DNA of 64,000 nt from Paenarthrobacter sp. GOM3 (lineage in GTDB: Bacteria > Actinomycetota > Actinomycetes > Actinomycetales > Micrococcaceae): NCBI RefSeq assembly GCF_018215265.2, contig NZ_CP136562.1, positions 1,798,001-1,862,000 of the forward strand, given 5' to 3'. Every line of letters begins with the position of its first letter. The first letter of the stretch is position 1. Positions 29,684 through 39,348 of the stretch are shown in pieces. The notes below the pieces were generated by a model. That model was not told the DNA's origin. It was given only the letters and a program-made list of their open reading frames with translations, and made no database searches. The position numbers were made by a program, and so were the translations under genes.

Positions 29684-29971
29684 GTGGGCATTGTTTTCGG
29701 CCTTATCCATATTGTGTTGTTTCTCTTCTTCATCACCCTGATCATCCGCCTCGTCTTCGAATGGGTTCAGATGTTTGCCCGCCAGTGGCGGCCAAGGGGT
29801 GTGGCGTTGGTTACAGCACACGTGGTCTACTCGGTCACGGATCCTCCCCTGGGAAGGCTTCGTCGACTGATACCGCCCTTGCAGCTGGGTGGAATCTCCT
29901 TGGATTTGGGCTTCCTGATCCTGATCATTGCCGTGAGCATCGCCATGGCAGTGACCTTCAGCCTGGCCTAG
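29684..29971 (+). CDS. YggT family membrane protein
   Basis: This is a 95-aa protein from GTG 29684 with two hydrophobic segments (about 3-25 and 70-93) and the family motif SVTDPPLGRLRRLIPP between them. YggT proteins are small membrane proteins of uncertain role, found between sepF and divIVA in Gram-positive bacteria, and are thought to aid envelope growth or osmotic adaptation. No special feature departs from the family. Confidence 0.9.
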   Translation: MGIVFGLIHIVLFLFFITLIIRLVFEWVQMFARQWRPRGVALVTAHVVYSVTDPPLGRLRRLIPPLQLGGISLDLGFLILIIAVSIAMAVTFSLA

Positions 29972-30018
29972 CCGCACCGCGGAACCCCGGACCACCGATG
30001 GTCCACAGGCCGCAAATT

Positions 30019-30067
30019 CTCCAATTCAACACGATGGTGTTGAATTGGAGGAACCAGATGATATTTA
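30019..30067 (+). promoter_or_regulatory. 32-bp palindrome overlapping the probable divIVA promoter
   Basis: CTCCAATTCAACAC (30019-30032) and its exact complement (30037-30050) flank GATG. The right arm contains TTGAAT (30040-30045), and TATTTA lies 16 nt further (30062-30067), together a plausible -35/-10 pair for divIVA. The palindrome is AT-richer than its surroundings and has no U tract. A repressor operator or an RNA hairpin are both possible. Confidence 0.6.
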
Positions 30068-30128
30068 GGTACCGTAGTTTTGAACGGCCGGAAGGCCTAC
30101 TGACTAACTAGACCAACGAGGTGACCAG

Positions 30129-30821
30129 ATGGCTTTGACGCCAGAAGACGTTGTCAACAAGCGCTTTCAGCCGACCAAGTTCCGCGAAGGCTACGACCAG
30201 GACGAGGTAGATGACTTCCTCGACGAGATCGTGGTGGAACTTCGCCGCTTGAACCAGGAGAATGACGAGCTTCGCAAGAAGCTCGGCGAAGCCGGTTCGG
30301 CTGTGCCTGCTGCAACTGCTGCGGCTCCGGTCGTCGAGAAGGTGCCGGCTCCGGTCAAGGTCGACAAGGAAGCCGAGGCCAAGGCAGAAGCTGAAGCCAA
30401 GGCCGCCGAAGCTGCCAAGAAGAAGGAAGCCGATCAGGCCGCAGCTGCTGCCGCCAAGGCGCCTGCTGCAAACAACAGCCTCACCCCCTCTGCCGAGTCG
30501 GCTGCAGGCCTGCTTGCCATGGCACAGCAGATGCACGACAAGCACGTTTCCGACGGTGCACAGCAGAAGGAAAAGATCATTGCCGAGGCGCAGATCGAGG
30601 CATCCAGCCTCGTCAACGACGCCCAGGAGAAGTCCCGCAAGATCCTTGGTGCCCTCGAGCAGCAGCGCTCCGTCCTGGAACGCAAGGTTGAGCAGCTCCG
30701 CGGCTTCGAGCGCGACTACCGCTCACGCCTGAAGGCTTACATCGAAGGCCAGCTGCGCGACCTCGATGCCCGTGGTTCCGTCGCCGCCCCTGAGGTTGGC
30801 GAAGCAACCGCAGACGTATAG
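30129..30821 (+). CDS. divIVA: polar growth scaffold DivIVA (Wag31)
   Basis: This 230-aa protein starts with the DivIVA lipid-binding domain (MALTPEDVVNKRFQPTKFRE, then GYDQDEVDDFLDEI) and a first coiled coil to about 57. An Ala/Lys/Glu-rich linker (about 58-120) and a second long coiled coil (about 127-215) follow. It binds curved membrane at the poles and septum and recruits the elongation machinery; in mycobacteria Wag31 is essential and phosphorylated. It ends the division cluster at a strong terminator. Confidence 0.96.
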   Translation: MALTPEDVVNKRFQPTKFREGYDQDEVDDFLDEIVVELRRLNQENDELRKKLGEAGSAVPAATAAAPVVEKVPAPVKVDKEAEAKAEAEAKAAEAAKKKEADQAAAAAAKAPAANNSLTPSAESAAGLLAMAQQMHDKHVSDGAQQKEKIIAEAQIEASSLVNDAQEKSRKILGALEQQRSVLERKVEQLRGFERDYRSRLKAYIEGQLRDLDARGSVAAPEVGEATADV

Positions 30822-30831
30822 CAAGTATTCT

Positions 30832-30870
30832 AAAAGCCGGTGGCTGAGGACTCCTCGGCCACCGGCTTTT
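30832..30870 (+). terminator. strong Rho-independent terminator after divIVA
   Basis: An approximately 18-bp stem (AAAAGCCGGTGGC at 30832-30844 with GCCACCGGCTTTT at 30858-30870, extended inward by GAGG/CCTC) ends in TTTT. It closes the dcw-divIVA transcription unit. Confidence 0.92.
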
Positions 30871-30908
30871 GCTGTTAACCGACGACAACAGGCCACCACG
30901 CTTAACGA

Positions 30909-31529
30909 ATGAAAGCCATAATGACCGACGACTTCACCGATGCCGCCTCACAGCCGGAGCCCGGCTCCCGCCGAAAGCGGCGTCCGGCCGTACTCTGGCT
31001 CTTTGCCGGCTTCGCCGTGTTCGCCTACGCCTTCGACCAACTCACCAAGCTCTGGGTAACCAGCACCATGACCGAGGGCGAACGGATACCCGTCCTGCCT
31101 CCGTTGCTGCACTGGTATTACATCCGGAACTCCGGGGCGGCGTTCTCCATCGGTGAGAACGTGACGTGGATCTTCACTATCGTCATGGCGGCTGTTTCCA
31201 TCGCGATCCTTTTCCAGCTGCGCCGCTTGGGTTCGGCCTGGTGGGCTTTGTCCCTCGGCCTCTTGCTGGGCGGAGCACTCGGCAACCTGACAGATCGCCT
31301 GTTCCGGGAGCCTTCCTTTGCCATGGGGCACGTCGTGGACTTCATTCAGTTGCCGAACTTTGCCATTTTCAACATCGCCGACTCGGCCGTGGTGTCCGGG
31401 GTGGCCATCATTTGCCTGCTCACGCTCCGCGGAATTGGCATGGACGGGTCGCGCCACGTCCCAGCACGGAAGCCGGCCGACGAGGCCAAGCCAGCGGGCG
31501 GTTCAACGGGGGATTCCACCAGTGAGTGA
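30909..31529 (+). CDS. lspA: lipoprotein signal peptidase (signal peptidase II)
   Basis: The protein is 206 aa from ATG 30909; ATG 30921 is equally possible. It has four membrane helices. The catalytic aspartates are in GNLTDRLF and FNIADSAVV, with the family segment [12 protein letters not shown] before them. It cleaves prolipoproteins such as those at 8425 and 53045. The start of rluD lies within its last codons. Confidence 0.94.
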   Translation: MKAIMTDDFTDAASQPEPGSRRKRRPAVLWLFAGFAVFAYAFDQLTKLWVTSTMTEGERIPVLPPLLHWYYIRNSGAAFSIGENVTWIFTIVMAAVSIAILFQLRRLGSAWWALSLGLLLGGALGNLTDRLFREPSFAMGHVVDFIQLPNFAIFNIADSAVVSGVAIICLLTLRGIGMDGSRHVPARKPADEAKPAGGSTGDSTSE

Positions 31530-32448
31530 CTCCGTGGTGGTACCCGAGGACCTTGCCGGTGCACGCGCGGATGCAGGGCTGGCGAAATTGCTGGACATCT
31601 CCCGGTCTGCGGCGGCCCTGCTGATAGCCGAAGGCAACGTCACCGTCGGCGGCGTGCCCCTCGGTAAATCGGCAAAGCTTGCAGCCGGCGCAGTTCTGGA
31701 CGTCACCGTTCCAGAACGGCCGGACCCTTTGGAAGTCGTGGAGGAAGTTGTGGAAGGCCTGAAAATCCTGCTGGACGACGATGAATTCGTTGTCATCGAC
31801 AAGCCGGTGGGTGTCGCCGCGCACCCGTCTCCCGGTTGGGTGGGACCCACCGTGGTGGGTGGCCTCGCCGGGGCCGGATACAGGATCTCGACATCCGGAG
31901 CACCTGAGCGTGCAGGGATCGTACACCGGCTCGACGTCGGCACATCCGGTGTCATGGTGGTGGCAAAAACAGAGCACGCCTACACGGTGCTGAAGCGCGC
32001 TTTCAAGGAACGCACCGTGGACAAGGTGTACCATGCAGTAGTCCAGGGCCTCCCCGATCCACTCGAGGGAACCATCGACGCCCCCATCGGACGCCACCCC
32101 GGGCACGACTGGCGGTTCGCTGTGATTGAGGATGGTCGTCCATCAGTCACCCACTACGAGGTGCTCGAAGCGTTCGGCAAGGCGACCTTGGTGGAGGTGC
32201 ACCTGGAAACGGGCCGTACCCACCAGATCCGCGTCCACTTCTCGGCTCTCCGCCACCCCTGTGCAGGCGATCTAACGTACGGTGCGGACCCCCGCCTGGC
32301 CGCCACCCTGGGACTAACCAGGCAATGGCTGCACGCCCGCCAGCTTGGATTCAGCCACCCGCGCACTGGGGAGTGGGTGGAGGTCAGCAGCGACTATCCA
32401 GCAGACCTCCAATACGCTTTGGACCTCCTGGCCAGCGGATCCGCCTAG
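31522..32448 (+). CDS. rluD: RluA/RluD family 23S rRNA pseudouridine synthase
   Basis: The protein is 308 aa from GTG 31522, overlapping the lspA stop by 8 bp. An N-terminal S4-like domain (about 10-70) precedes the synthase domain with HRLDVGTSG (catalytic Asp138). RluA-family enzymes convert uridines in 23S rRNA; the exact target (RluD-type positions) is inferred from domain content only. lspA-rluD pairing is widely conserved. A stable hairpin follows the stop. Confidence 0.9.
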   Translation: MSDSVVVPEDLAGARADAGLAKLLDISRSAAALLIAEGNVTVGGVPLGKSAKLAAGAVLDVTVPERPDPLEVVEEVVEGLKILLDDDEFVVIDKPVGVAAHPSPGWVGPTVVGGLAGAGYRISTSGAPERAGIVHRLDVGTSGVMVVAKTEHAYTVLKRAFKERTVDKVYHAVVQGLPDPLEGTIDAPIGRHPGHDWRFAVIEDGRPSVTHYEVLEAFGKATLVEVHLETGRTHQIRVHFSALRHPCAGDLTYGADPRLAATLGLTRQWLHARQLGFSHPRTGEWVEVSSDYPADLQYALDLLASGSA

Positions 32449-32458
32449 TTGGCCCTTA

Positions 32459-32495
32459 CCGTCCCCGCGTCCGCATTCCGGCGGACCGGGGACGG
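32459..32495 (+). terminator. hairpin between rluD and dnaE1
   Basis: CCGTCCCCGCGTCCGC and GCGGACCGGGGACGG form a near-perfect 15-bp stem with one bulge and a short loop. It starts 11 nt after the rluD stop. Its 3' end abuts the presumed -10 element of dnaE1 (TAGACT, 32496-32501). Confidence 0.7.
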
Positions 32496-32504
32496 TAGAC
32501 TGTC

Positions 32505-35500
32505 GTGGTGACTTCCAGCAATGATTCGTTCGTCCACCTGCACACCCACACCGAATACTCCATGCTGGATGGAGCCGCCAGGCTGGGTGAGTTGTTTGAC
32601 GAAACAGAACGGCTGGGCATGCCCGCCCTGGCCACCACGGACCACGGCTACCTGTTCGGTGCGTTCGACTTCTGGCGCAAGGCCACGGACAAGGGCATCA
32701 AGCCCATCATTGGCGTTGAGGCCTACGTAACCCCGGGTACGGCCCGCGGCGACAAGGAGCGCGTCCGCTGGGGTGACGAGAGCCAGCGCAAAGACGACGT
32801 CTCCGGTGGTGGCTCCTACACCCACATGACGTTGCTGAGCTACAACAACGTGGGCATGCGGAACCTCTTCAGAGCTTCCTCCATAGCCTCCCTGGACTCT
32901 GTCTTCGGCAAATGGCCACGGCTTGACCGCGAACTGCTCAACACCTACTCCGAAGGCCTGATTGCCACCACCGGCTGCCCTTCCGGGGAAGTCCAAACCA
33001 AGCTGCGGCTGGGGCTGTACCGCGAGGCCGTGGAGGCTGCTGCGGAGTTCCGCGACATCTTCGGCGCGGAGAATTACTTCTGCGAGCTGATGGACCACGG
33101 CCTGGACATTGAGCGACGCGTCACCGGTGACCTCCTGCGCCTGGCCAAGGAGCTGAACCTGCCGCTGGTAGCCACCAACGACCTCCACTACACGCACGAG
33201 CACGACGCCAAGGCGCACGAAGCCCTGCTGGCCATCCAATCCGGTTCCACCCTCCTGGAACCGACGTATGACAACGGCGGCTCCAGGTTCGCGTTCTCCG
33301 GCAGCGGGTACTACCTGAAGTCGCCGCAGGAAATGCGTGAACTGTTCCGCGACCATCCCGACGCGTGCGACAACACCCTGCTCATCGCCGAGCGGTGCGA
33401 AGTGTCGTTCAACACCGGCGCCAACTACATGCCGCGGTTCCCCTGCCCACCCGGCGAAGACGAGACGTCCTGGCTGGTCAAGGAAGTCGATACTGGGCTC
33501 AAGTACCGGTATCCGCAAGGCATCCCGGACAAGGTGCGGGCACAGGCCGACTACGAGCTCGGCGTCATCACCTCCATGGGATTCCCCGGATACTTCCTGG
33601 TGGTGGCCGACTTCATCAACTGGGCCAAGAACAACGGCATCAGGGTGGGCCCGGGCCGTGGTTCCGGCGCTGGTTCCATGGTGGCCTACGCCATGCGCAT
33701 CACGGATCTCGATCCGCTGCAGCACGGACTCATCTTCGAACGCTTCCTCAACCCGGACCGCGTTTCCATGCCCGACTTCGACGTCGACTTCGATGATCGC
33801 CGGCGCTCCGAAGTGATCGATTACGTCACCAAGAAGTACGGTGACGAACGCGTGGCCATGATCGTCACGTACGGAACCATCAAGACCAAGCAGGCGCTCA
33901 AGGACTCCTCCCGAGTGCTGGGCTACCCGTTCAGCATGGGCGAGCAACTGACCAAGGCCTTGCCCCCGGCTGTCATGGCCAAGGACATCCCGCTTGCGGA
34001 CATCCAAAACCCGGAGTCCAAGCGCTACAGCGAAGCAGGGGATTTCCGGCAACTCATCGCCACGGATCACGAGGCCGCCAAGGTCTTCGAGACGGCGTTG
34101 GGCATTGAGGGGCTGAAGCGTCAGTGGGGTGTGCACGCGGCAGGCGTGATCATGTCCTCGGACCCGATCATCGATGTCATCCCCGTGATGCGCCGTTTCC
34201 AGGACGGCCAGGTCATCACGCAGTTCGACTACCCGACCTCCGAAGGCCTCGGCCTGATCAAGATGGACTTCCTGGGACTCCGGAACCTGACGATCATTTC
34301 GGATGCGCTTGAGAACATCAAGATGAACCGCGGCGTTGACCTGGACCTGGAAAACCTGGAACTGGACGACGCTGCGTCGTACGAACTTTTGGCGCGCGGC
34401 GACACCCTGGGCGTGTTCCAGCTCGACGGCGGCCCCATGCGGTCCTTGTTGAAGCTCATGAAGCCCGACAACTTCGAAGACATTTCGGCAGTTCTCGCGC
34501 TGTACCGCCCCGGGCCCATGGGCGCCAACGCCCACACCGACTACGCACTGCGGAAGAACGGGATCCAGGAAGTGATCCCCATCCACCCGGAGTTGGAAGA
34601 ACCCCTGAGGGAGATCCTTGGCGGCACTTTCGGCCTGATCGTGTACCAAGAGCAAGTCATGGCCGTGGCGCAAAAGCTGGCCGGCTACTCACTTGGCCAG
34701 GCAGATATCCTTCGCCGCGCCATGGGTAAGAAAAAGAAATCCGAGCTGGACAAGCAATTTGCCGGCTTCTCCCAAGGCATGCAGGACAACGGTTACTCCA
34801 TGGCCGCTGTCAAGACGCTGTGGGACATCCTGCTTCCGTTCTCCGACTACGCCTTCAACAAAGCGCACTCGGCTGCCTATGGCGTGATTTCGTACTGGAC
34901 GGCCTACCTGAAGGCGCACTATGCGCCGGAGTACATGGCTGCCCTGCTGACATCGGTGGGTGACGATAAGGACAAATCCGCTATCTACCTCAACGAATGC
35001 CGGCGGATGGGCATCACGGTCCTGCCTCCGGATGTGAACGAATCATCGTTGAACTTCACGCCAGTGGGCCACGACATCCGCTTCGGCATGGGCGCTATCC
35101 GCAACGTGGGCGTGAACGTGGTGGACGCCATGGTCTCGGCCCGCACCACCGAGGGAAAATACACCTCTTTCAAGGACTTCCTGCTGAAGGTGCCGGCCGT
35201 GGTGTGCAACAAGCGCACGATCGAGTCCTTGATCAAGGCCGGTGCGTTCGATTCGCTCGGGCATCACCGCCGCGCGCTGGCGATGATCCACGAGGAAGCC
35301 ATCGATTCGGTCATCACCCTTAAGCGGAATGAGGCCATTGGCCAGTTCGACCTCTTCGCAGGCTTCGAGGACCAGGAACCCGAAGCGTCGCTGACCACGG
35401 AAATCCCGGACCTTCCGGAGTGGGAGAAGAAGGACAAGCTGTCCTTCGAGCGTGACATGTTGGGCCTCTACGTCTCAGACCATCCGCTCCAAGGGCTGGA

Positions 35501-36065
35501 GGGCGTCCTCAGCCAGCACGCCGAACAGTCCATTACGTCGATCATCGCCGAGGACGGACCGCACGACGGCGCGATTGTCACCATTGCGGGGATGATCACC
35601 TCGCTGAGCCGCAGGATCGCGAAGGCCAGCGGCAACGCCTATGCCCGCGCGGAAATCGAGGACCTGGGCGCCTCGATGGAGGTCATGTTCTTCGGCCAGG
35701 TCTATGGCCCGATTGCCTCCGTGCTGGCGGAGGACCTGATTGTGGTGGTCAAGGGACGCTTGCAGCGTCGCGATGACGGAGCCGTGACGCTGAACTGCAT
35801 GGAACTCTCCGTGCCGGACCTCAGCGAGAGCGTGAACGGGCCCGTAGTGATCACCATCCCCACGTTCAAAGCCACAGAGGCTGTGGTGACCGACCTCCGC
35901 GATGTGCTGCGGACCCACCGGGGAAACTCGGAAGTCCGGCTGAAGTTGATGGGTGACACCAAGGTGGAGGTCATGGGGCTGCCGGTCCACATGAGGGTGA
36001 ACCCCAGCCCGTCACTGTTCGGAGACCTCAAGGTCCTGCTGGGCCCGGCCTGCCTGGACAACTAG
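32505..36065 (+). CDS. dnaE1: DNA polymerase III alpha subunit
   Basis: This is a 1186-aa replicative polymerase. The N-terminal PHP domain (HLHTHTEYSMLDG) may act as proofreading exonuclease, as shown for mycobacterial DnaE1. The catalytic centre is MPDFDVDFDD, followed by a helix-hairpin-helix and an OB fold (GAIVTIAGMI) in the C-terminal fifth. Two adjacent GTG codons (32505, 32508) can start it; TAGACT ending at 32501 suggests leaderless initiation at the second. It is the main genome-copying enzyme. Confidence 0.97.
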   Translation: MVTSSNDSFVHLHTHTEYSMLDGAARLGELFDETERLGMPALATTDHGYLFGAFDFWRKATDKGIKPIIGVEAYVTPGTARGDKERVRWGDESQRKDDVSGGGSYTHMTLLSYNNVGMRNLFRASSIASLDSVFGKWPRLDRELLNTYSEGLIATTGCPSGEVQTKLRLGLYREAVEAAAEFRDIFGAENYFCELMDHGLDIERRVTGDLLRLAKELNLPLVATNDLHYTHEHDAKAHEALLAIQSGSTLLEPTYDNGGSRFAFSGSGYYLKSPQEMRELFRDHPDACDNTLLIAERCEVSFNTGANYMPRFPCPPGEDETSWLVKEVDTGLKYRYPQGIPDKVRAQADYELGVITSMGFPGYFLVVADFINWAKNNGIRVGPGRGSGAGSMVAYAMRITDLDPLQHGLIFERFLNPDRVSMPDFDVDFDDRRRSEVIDYVTKKYGDERVAMIVTYGTIKTKQALKDSSRVLGYPFSMGEQLTKALPPAVMAKDIPLADIQNPESKRYSEAGDFRQLIATDHEAAKVFETALGIEGLKRQWGVHAAGVIMSSDPIIDVIPVMRRFQDGQVITQFDYPTSEGLGLIKMDFLGLRNLTIISDALENIKMNRGVDLDLENLELDDAASYELLARGDTLGVFQLDGGPMRSLLKLMKPDNFEDISAVLALYRPGPMGANAHTDYALRKNGIQEVIPIHPELEEPLREILGGTFGLIVYQEQVMAVAQKLAGYSLGQADILRRAMGKKKKSELDKQFAGFSQGMQDNGYSMAAVKTLWDILLPFSDYAFNKAHSAAYGVISYWTAYLKAHYAPEYMAALLTSVGDDKDKSAIYLNECRRMGITVLPPDVNESSLNFTPVGHDIRFGMGAIRNVGVNVVDAMVSARTTEGKYTSFKDFLLKVPAVVCNKRTIESLIKAGAFDSLGHHRRALAMIHEEAIDSVITLKRNEAIGQFDLFAGFEDQEPEASLTTEIPDLPEWEKKDKLSFERDMLGLYVSDHPLQGLEGVLSQHAEQSITSIIAEDGPHDGAIVTIAGMITSLSRRIAKASGNAYARAEIEDLGASMEVMFFGQVYGPIASVLAEDLIVVVKGRLQRRDDGAVTLNCMELSVPDLSESVNGPVVITIPTFKATEAVVTDLRDVLRTHRGNSEVRLKLMGDTKVEVMGLPVHMRVNPSPSLFGDLKVLLGPACLDN

Positions 36066-36085
36066 CAGGCAGGGCCCGATCGGGC

Positions 36086-36586
36086 TCAGATCTCGTAGTC
36101 GAGCGGGGCGGGCTTGCTGTACGCGCCGCTGTGATACAGCAGGGGAGCGCCGTCGTCTCCTACCTGTCCGTCGACGACCTCGACCACCACCACGGCGTTG
36201 TTCTCGAACGACAAGCGCATCTGGATCTTTCCAACGAGCCAGCCGCTGACATCCTTGAGGATCGGCACGTCGTGTGGCCCTGGCTCCCAGTGGTCGCCTT
36301 CGAAGCGGTCGCGGGTCCGGGCGAAGCGATTGGCCAGGGCCTGGTTTTCAAGCCCTAGCATGTGCACGCCGATGAATTCCGCGTTGGCCACGGCAGGCCA
36401 GGAACTGGAACTCCGGGCCATGTTGAAAGTGAAGCGGGGCGGTTCGGCGGACAAGGACGCCACGGACGTGGCGGTGAAACCGAACGGTTTGCCGTTGAGG
36501 TTGGCAGTAATGATGGCCACCCCGGCTGCATGCCGGCGGAACATCTCCCTGAAGGTCTGCTCGAAGCCGGGTTCTTCGCTTGCCAC
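36086..36586 (-). CDS. flavin reductase domain protein
   Basis: This 166-aa single-domain protein has the FMN-binding split-barrel pattern of flavin reductases: AAGVAIITANLNGKPFGFTA at the start, SLSAEPPRFTFNM, NAEFIGVHML and a final HSGAYSKP. Such enzymes reduce FMN or FAD with NAD(P)H for a partner monooxygenase, but no partner is encoded nearby. It is convergent with dnaE1, with only 20 bp between the stops. Confidence 0.85.
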   Translation of the reverse strand: MASEEPGFEQTFREMFRRHAAGVAIITANLNGKPFGFTATSVASLSAEPPRFTFNMARSSSSWPAVANAEFIGVHMLGLENQALANRFARTRDRFEGDHWEPGPHDVPILKDVSGWLVGKIQMRLSFENNAVVVVEVVDGQVGDDGAPLLYHSGAYSKPAPLDYEI

Positions 36587-36696
36587 GTTGCTGTTCTCCT
36601 GGACTGGGGTTGCGGGTCTTACTCTCAGGGTATTCCCCGGGTGCTCCAGCCCCTTCTTTTGCGGGGCCAGCGTGAACCTTTGTTAATGTGGGTTGC

Positions 36697-37230
36697 ATGA
36701 CCGAGCCCAGTGTGAGCCTCCCTTCCGTTTCCGAACCGGCTCCCGCACGTGGCCCACGGCAATTGCGGGACGTCTTTTGGTTGGCCCTCCCCGCGGCTTT
36801 GGGCGTTGTCCTGGGCGTGCTCTGGTGGCTCTTGGCCCCAGGCGGACTCAACCTCCTCTCGGGCAACCCGGACCTGGCCAACCCCGCGGACCCGGAATCG
36901 TGGCTTCCCCGGGACTTGGTCCTCGCGGCCCTGATGCTCTTGGCAGGGTGCGCCACGGGACTTGCCTTGGACGGAAAGCTGCAGGGCACAGACGCGCCGC
37001 GCCGGTTGGCCTTCGCCTTGGTGGGCGGTGCGGCGGGCGCGGTCGTAGCCTGGCTTGTCGGCCTGCTCGCCGGCCAGTCGTGGAGCCAGGCCCCGGATCC
37101 CGCACTCGGAGCAGGGTACGGGTTCACGCTCCGCTCGTATGCCGTGCTGGTTCTGTGGCCTGGAGCCCTGGCCTTCGTGACGTTTGTCCTGGCGCTGTTC
37201 GGGGTTCTTTCAAAGAAGCCCGTAAAATAG
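36697..37230 (+). CDS. small membrane protein (DUF2567-like)
   Basis: The protein is 177 aa from ATG 36697; GTG 36688 is an in-frame alternative. Four hydrophobic segments (near 25-48, 72-92, 108-130 and 150-170) span the membrane, and the N-terminus is Pro/Ser-rich. I do not recognise a catalytic motif; the general layout resembles DUF2567 proteins of actinobacteria, which is a tentative match. hisD starts 5 bp after its stop, so it is probably co-transcribed. Confidence 0.75.
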   Translation: MTEPSVSLPSVSEPAPARGPRQLRDVFWLALPAALGVVLGVLWWLLAPGGLNLLSGNPDLANPADPESWLPRDLVLAALMLLAGCATGLALDGKLQGTDAPRRLAFALVGGAAGAVVAWLVGLLAGQSWSQAPDPALGAGYGFTLRSYAVLVLWPGALAFVTFVLALFGVLSKKPVK

Positions 37231-37234
37231 CCGG

Positions 37235-38596
37235 GTGACCACTTCCCCGGATACTTCCGTCCCAGCCGCTGCCCTCGATTTCCGCACCATCGATTTCCGG
37301 GGCCGCCACCTTTCGCTCGCTGAACTGCGCGCCGCCGTTCCCAGGGCCCGCCACCAGACGATGGCTGACGCCGAGCAAAAGGTCCAGGACATCATCACTG
37401 CCGTACGTAGCCAGGGCTTCGCTGCCCTGGGCGAGCTGGCACGGAAGTTCGACGGCGTGGAACAGTCGCACCCCCGCGTCCCGGCCGAAGCACTGACGCA
37501 GGCGCTGGACGGGCTCGACCCCGAGGTTCGTGCCGCACTGGAGGAATCGATCAGGCGGGCACGCCAGTTTGCGGACCAGCAGCGGCCCGCCAACGTGGAT
37601 GTCGCGTTGGGCGACGGCGCAGTAGTCAGCCAGAACTGGATTCCCGTGGGCCGCGTTGGGCTGTATGTCCCCGGCGGCCTCGCCCCCTTGGCCTCATCCG
37701 TGATCATGAATGTGGTCCCTGCGGTGGCTGCCGGTGTCGGGTCCATTGCCCTGGCCTCGCCTCCGCAGAAGGACTTTGACGGCCTGCCGCACCCCACCAT
37801 CCTCGCGGCCGCCAAACTCCTGGGCATCGACGAGGTCTACGCCATCGGTGGTGCGCAGGCGATCGTGTCCTTCGCCTATGGCATCCCGGGATCCGGTGAA
37901 GAACTACCGATCGAACCCGTAGACGTTGTCACCGGCCCCGGCAACATCTTCGTGGCCACCGCTAAGAGGCTGGTCAAGGGCGTGGTGGGCATCGACTCCG
38001 AAGCCGGGACCACTGAGATCGCGATTCTTGCCGATGCCACAGCACAGGCACCCCTTGTAGCTGCCGACCTCATCAGCCAGGCCGAGCACGATCCCAAAGC
38101 AGCTTCTGTCCTGGTGACGGACTCCGGGGACCTGGCCGACGCCGTCGTGCTTGAACTTGCACGGCAGGCGGCTGCCACCAAGCACAGTGCCCGGGTTCTT
38201 GAGGCGTTGTCCGGGCCCCAGTCCGGTGTGGTGTTGGTCGACGACCTGGAGCAGGGGATCGAAGTGTGCAACGCCTATGCGGCCGAGCACCTGGAAATCA
38301 TGACCGCGGACGCAGCTTCAGTCGCGTCCCGGATCCGGAACGCCGGAGCGATCTTCGTGGGTGAGTACAGCCCCGTCAGCCTGGGTGACTACTGCGCCGG
38401 TTCCAACCACGTCTTGCCAACCAGTGGCACCGCGGCTTTCTCGTCCGGATTGAGTGTGACCACTTTCCTGCGCGCAGTGCAGGTCATCAACTATGACCGT
38501 GCCGCCTTGCAGGAGGTCAGCACCCACATCGTCAGCTTGTCGGGCGCGGAGGACCTGCCAGGTCACGGAGACGCCGTCCGGATCCGGTTCGCCTGA
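37235..38596 (+). CDS. hisD: histidinol dehydrogenase
   Basis: This 453-aa enzyme oxidises L-histidinol to L-histidine with two NAD+ (last two steps of histidine synthesis). Typical segments are [58 protein letters not shown], and the zinc and active-site region [11 protein letters not shown] with [16 protein letters not shown]. No other his genes lie beside it in the window, so the pathway continues elsewhere or the operon is split by nrdR. Confidence 0.96.
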   Translation: MTTSPDTSVPAAALDFRTIDFRGRHLSLAELRAAVPRARHQTMADAEQKVQDIITAVRSQGFAALGELARKFDGVEQSHPRVPAEALTQALDGLDPEVRAALEESIRRARQFADQQRPANVDVALGDGAVVSQNWIPVGRVGLYVPGGLAPLASSVIMNVVPAVAAGVGSIALASPPQKDFDGLPHPTILAAAKLLGIDEVYAIGGAQAIVSFAYGIPGSGEELPIEPVDVVTGPGNIFVATAKRLVKGVVGIDSEAGTTEIAILADATAQAPLVAADLISQAEHDPKAASVLVTDSGDLADAVVLELARQAAATKHSARVLEALSGPQSGVVLVDDLEQGIEVCNAYAAEHLEIMTADAASVASRIRNAGAIFVGEYSPVSLGDYCAGSNHVLPTSGTAAFSSGLSVTTFLRAVQVINYDRAALQEVSTHIVSLSGAEDLPGHGDAVRIRFA

Positions 38597-38603
38597 CCGC
38601 CAA

Positions 38604-38641
38604 CCACTACATATAAGGGTGCCCACCACTACATGTAGTAG
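38604..38641 (+). promoter_or_regulatory. paired NrdR-like boxes upstream of nrdR
   Basis: Two similar 16-mers, CCACTACATATAAGGG (from 38604) and CCACTACATGTAGTAG (from 38626), begin 22 bp apart, about two helical turns. The second contains the perfect palindrome CTACATGTAG. NrdR boxes are paired palindromes of the form ACACTATATATAGTGT. They lie directly upstream of a TTGTCA (38650) / TAAACT (38674) promoter, so autoregulation of nrdR is probable. Confidence 0.65.
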
Positions 38642-38649
38642 TTACACGC

Positions 38650-38705
38650 TTGTCATTAGGGTGTAATGGAACGTAAACTGGTGCCGGAAGTTATCTTCCG
38701 GCACC
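38650..38705 (+). promoter_or_regulatory. nrdR promoter followed by a perfect hairpin
   Basis: TTGTCA (38650-38655) and TAAACT (38674-38679) have an 18-bp spacer. Immediately after, GGTGCCGGAAG (38680-38690) pairs with CTTCCGGCACC (38695-38705) across TTAT and is followed by TTT. It may terminate hisD transcription, or form a hairpin at the very 5' end of the nrdR message. Confidence 0.6.
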
Positions 38706-38765
38706 TTTGCGTATCCGGCGACCTGCTGGTGAGTCCCGTGCCGGATCTGTCAGGGGAGGCCCAGC

Positions 38766-39269
38766 GTGTATTGTCCGTTCTGCCGGAATCCTGACTCGCG
38801 CGTCGTTGACAGCCGCATGGCTGACGACGGGTCTTCCATTCGCAGGCGCCGTCAGTGCCCCGAATGTGGTCGCCGTTTCACTACCGTGGAAACAACCAGC
38901 CTCTCCGTCATCAAACGCTCTGGCGTAGGCGAGCCCTTCAGCCGCATCAAGGTCATCAGTGGCGTCCGCAAGGCGTGCCAAGGGCGTCCGGTTACCGAGG
39001 ACGACCTCGCCATGCTGGCACAGGAAGTCGAAGAGAACATCCGTTCGTCGGGCGCGGCGGAGATCGATGCTCACGAGGTAGGCCTGGCGATTCTCGGTCC
39101 GCTGCGGAAGCTGGACGAGGTGGCGTATCTTCGCTTTGCCAGTGTGTACCAGGCCTTCGAGTCCCTGGAAGATTTCGAGTCCGCTATTTCCTTGCTCCGC
39201 CACGAGGCCGAAGCCCAAGCCAAGGCGGGCACCAAGCAAGCCAAAGGTTCCGAGAAGAGCCAACTCTAG
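38766..39269 (+). CDS. nrdR: ribonucleotide reductase repressor NrdR
   Basis: This 167-aa protein has a zinc ribbon (Cys3, Cys6, Cys31, Cys34) and an ATP-cone domain (about 46-136; [19 protein letters not shown]). NrdR senses ATP/dATP and represses ribonucleotide reductase genes through paired NrdR boxes, like those seen upstream. In many actinobacteria nrdR is beside nrdJ, but no reductase gene is present here. The C-terminal 30 residues are Lys/Ala-rich and poorly conserved. Confidence 0.95.
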   Translation: MYCPFCRNPDSRVVDSRMADDGSSIRRRRQCPECGRRFTTVETTSLSVIKRSGVGEPFSRIKVISGVRKACQGRPVTEDDLAMLAQEVEENIRSSGAAEIDAHEVGLAILGPLRKLDEVAYLRFASVYQAFESLEDFESAISLLRHEAEAQAKAGTKQAKGSEKSQL

Positions 39270-39271
39270 CT

Positions 39272-39311
39272 CCGGTGGCGGCAGCGGAGGGGAAGCCGCA
39301 GCCGCCACCGG
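39272..39311. terminator. hairpin between convergent nrdR and SDR genes
   Basis: CCGGTGGCGGC (39272-39282) and its exact complement (39301-39311) flank an 18-nt loop, 2 nt after the nrdR stop. It lacks a U tract and could work in both directions. Confidence 0.6.
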
Positions 39312-39348
39312 CACCATAGCAGCTACCGGCACTGTGGCACGGGCCGGG

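Noticed and set aside
32445..34673. 742-codon open frame on the minus strand
   Set aside because: It is antisense to dnaE1, lacks a ribosome site and shows no recognisable domain.
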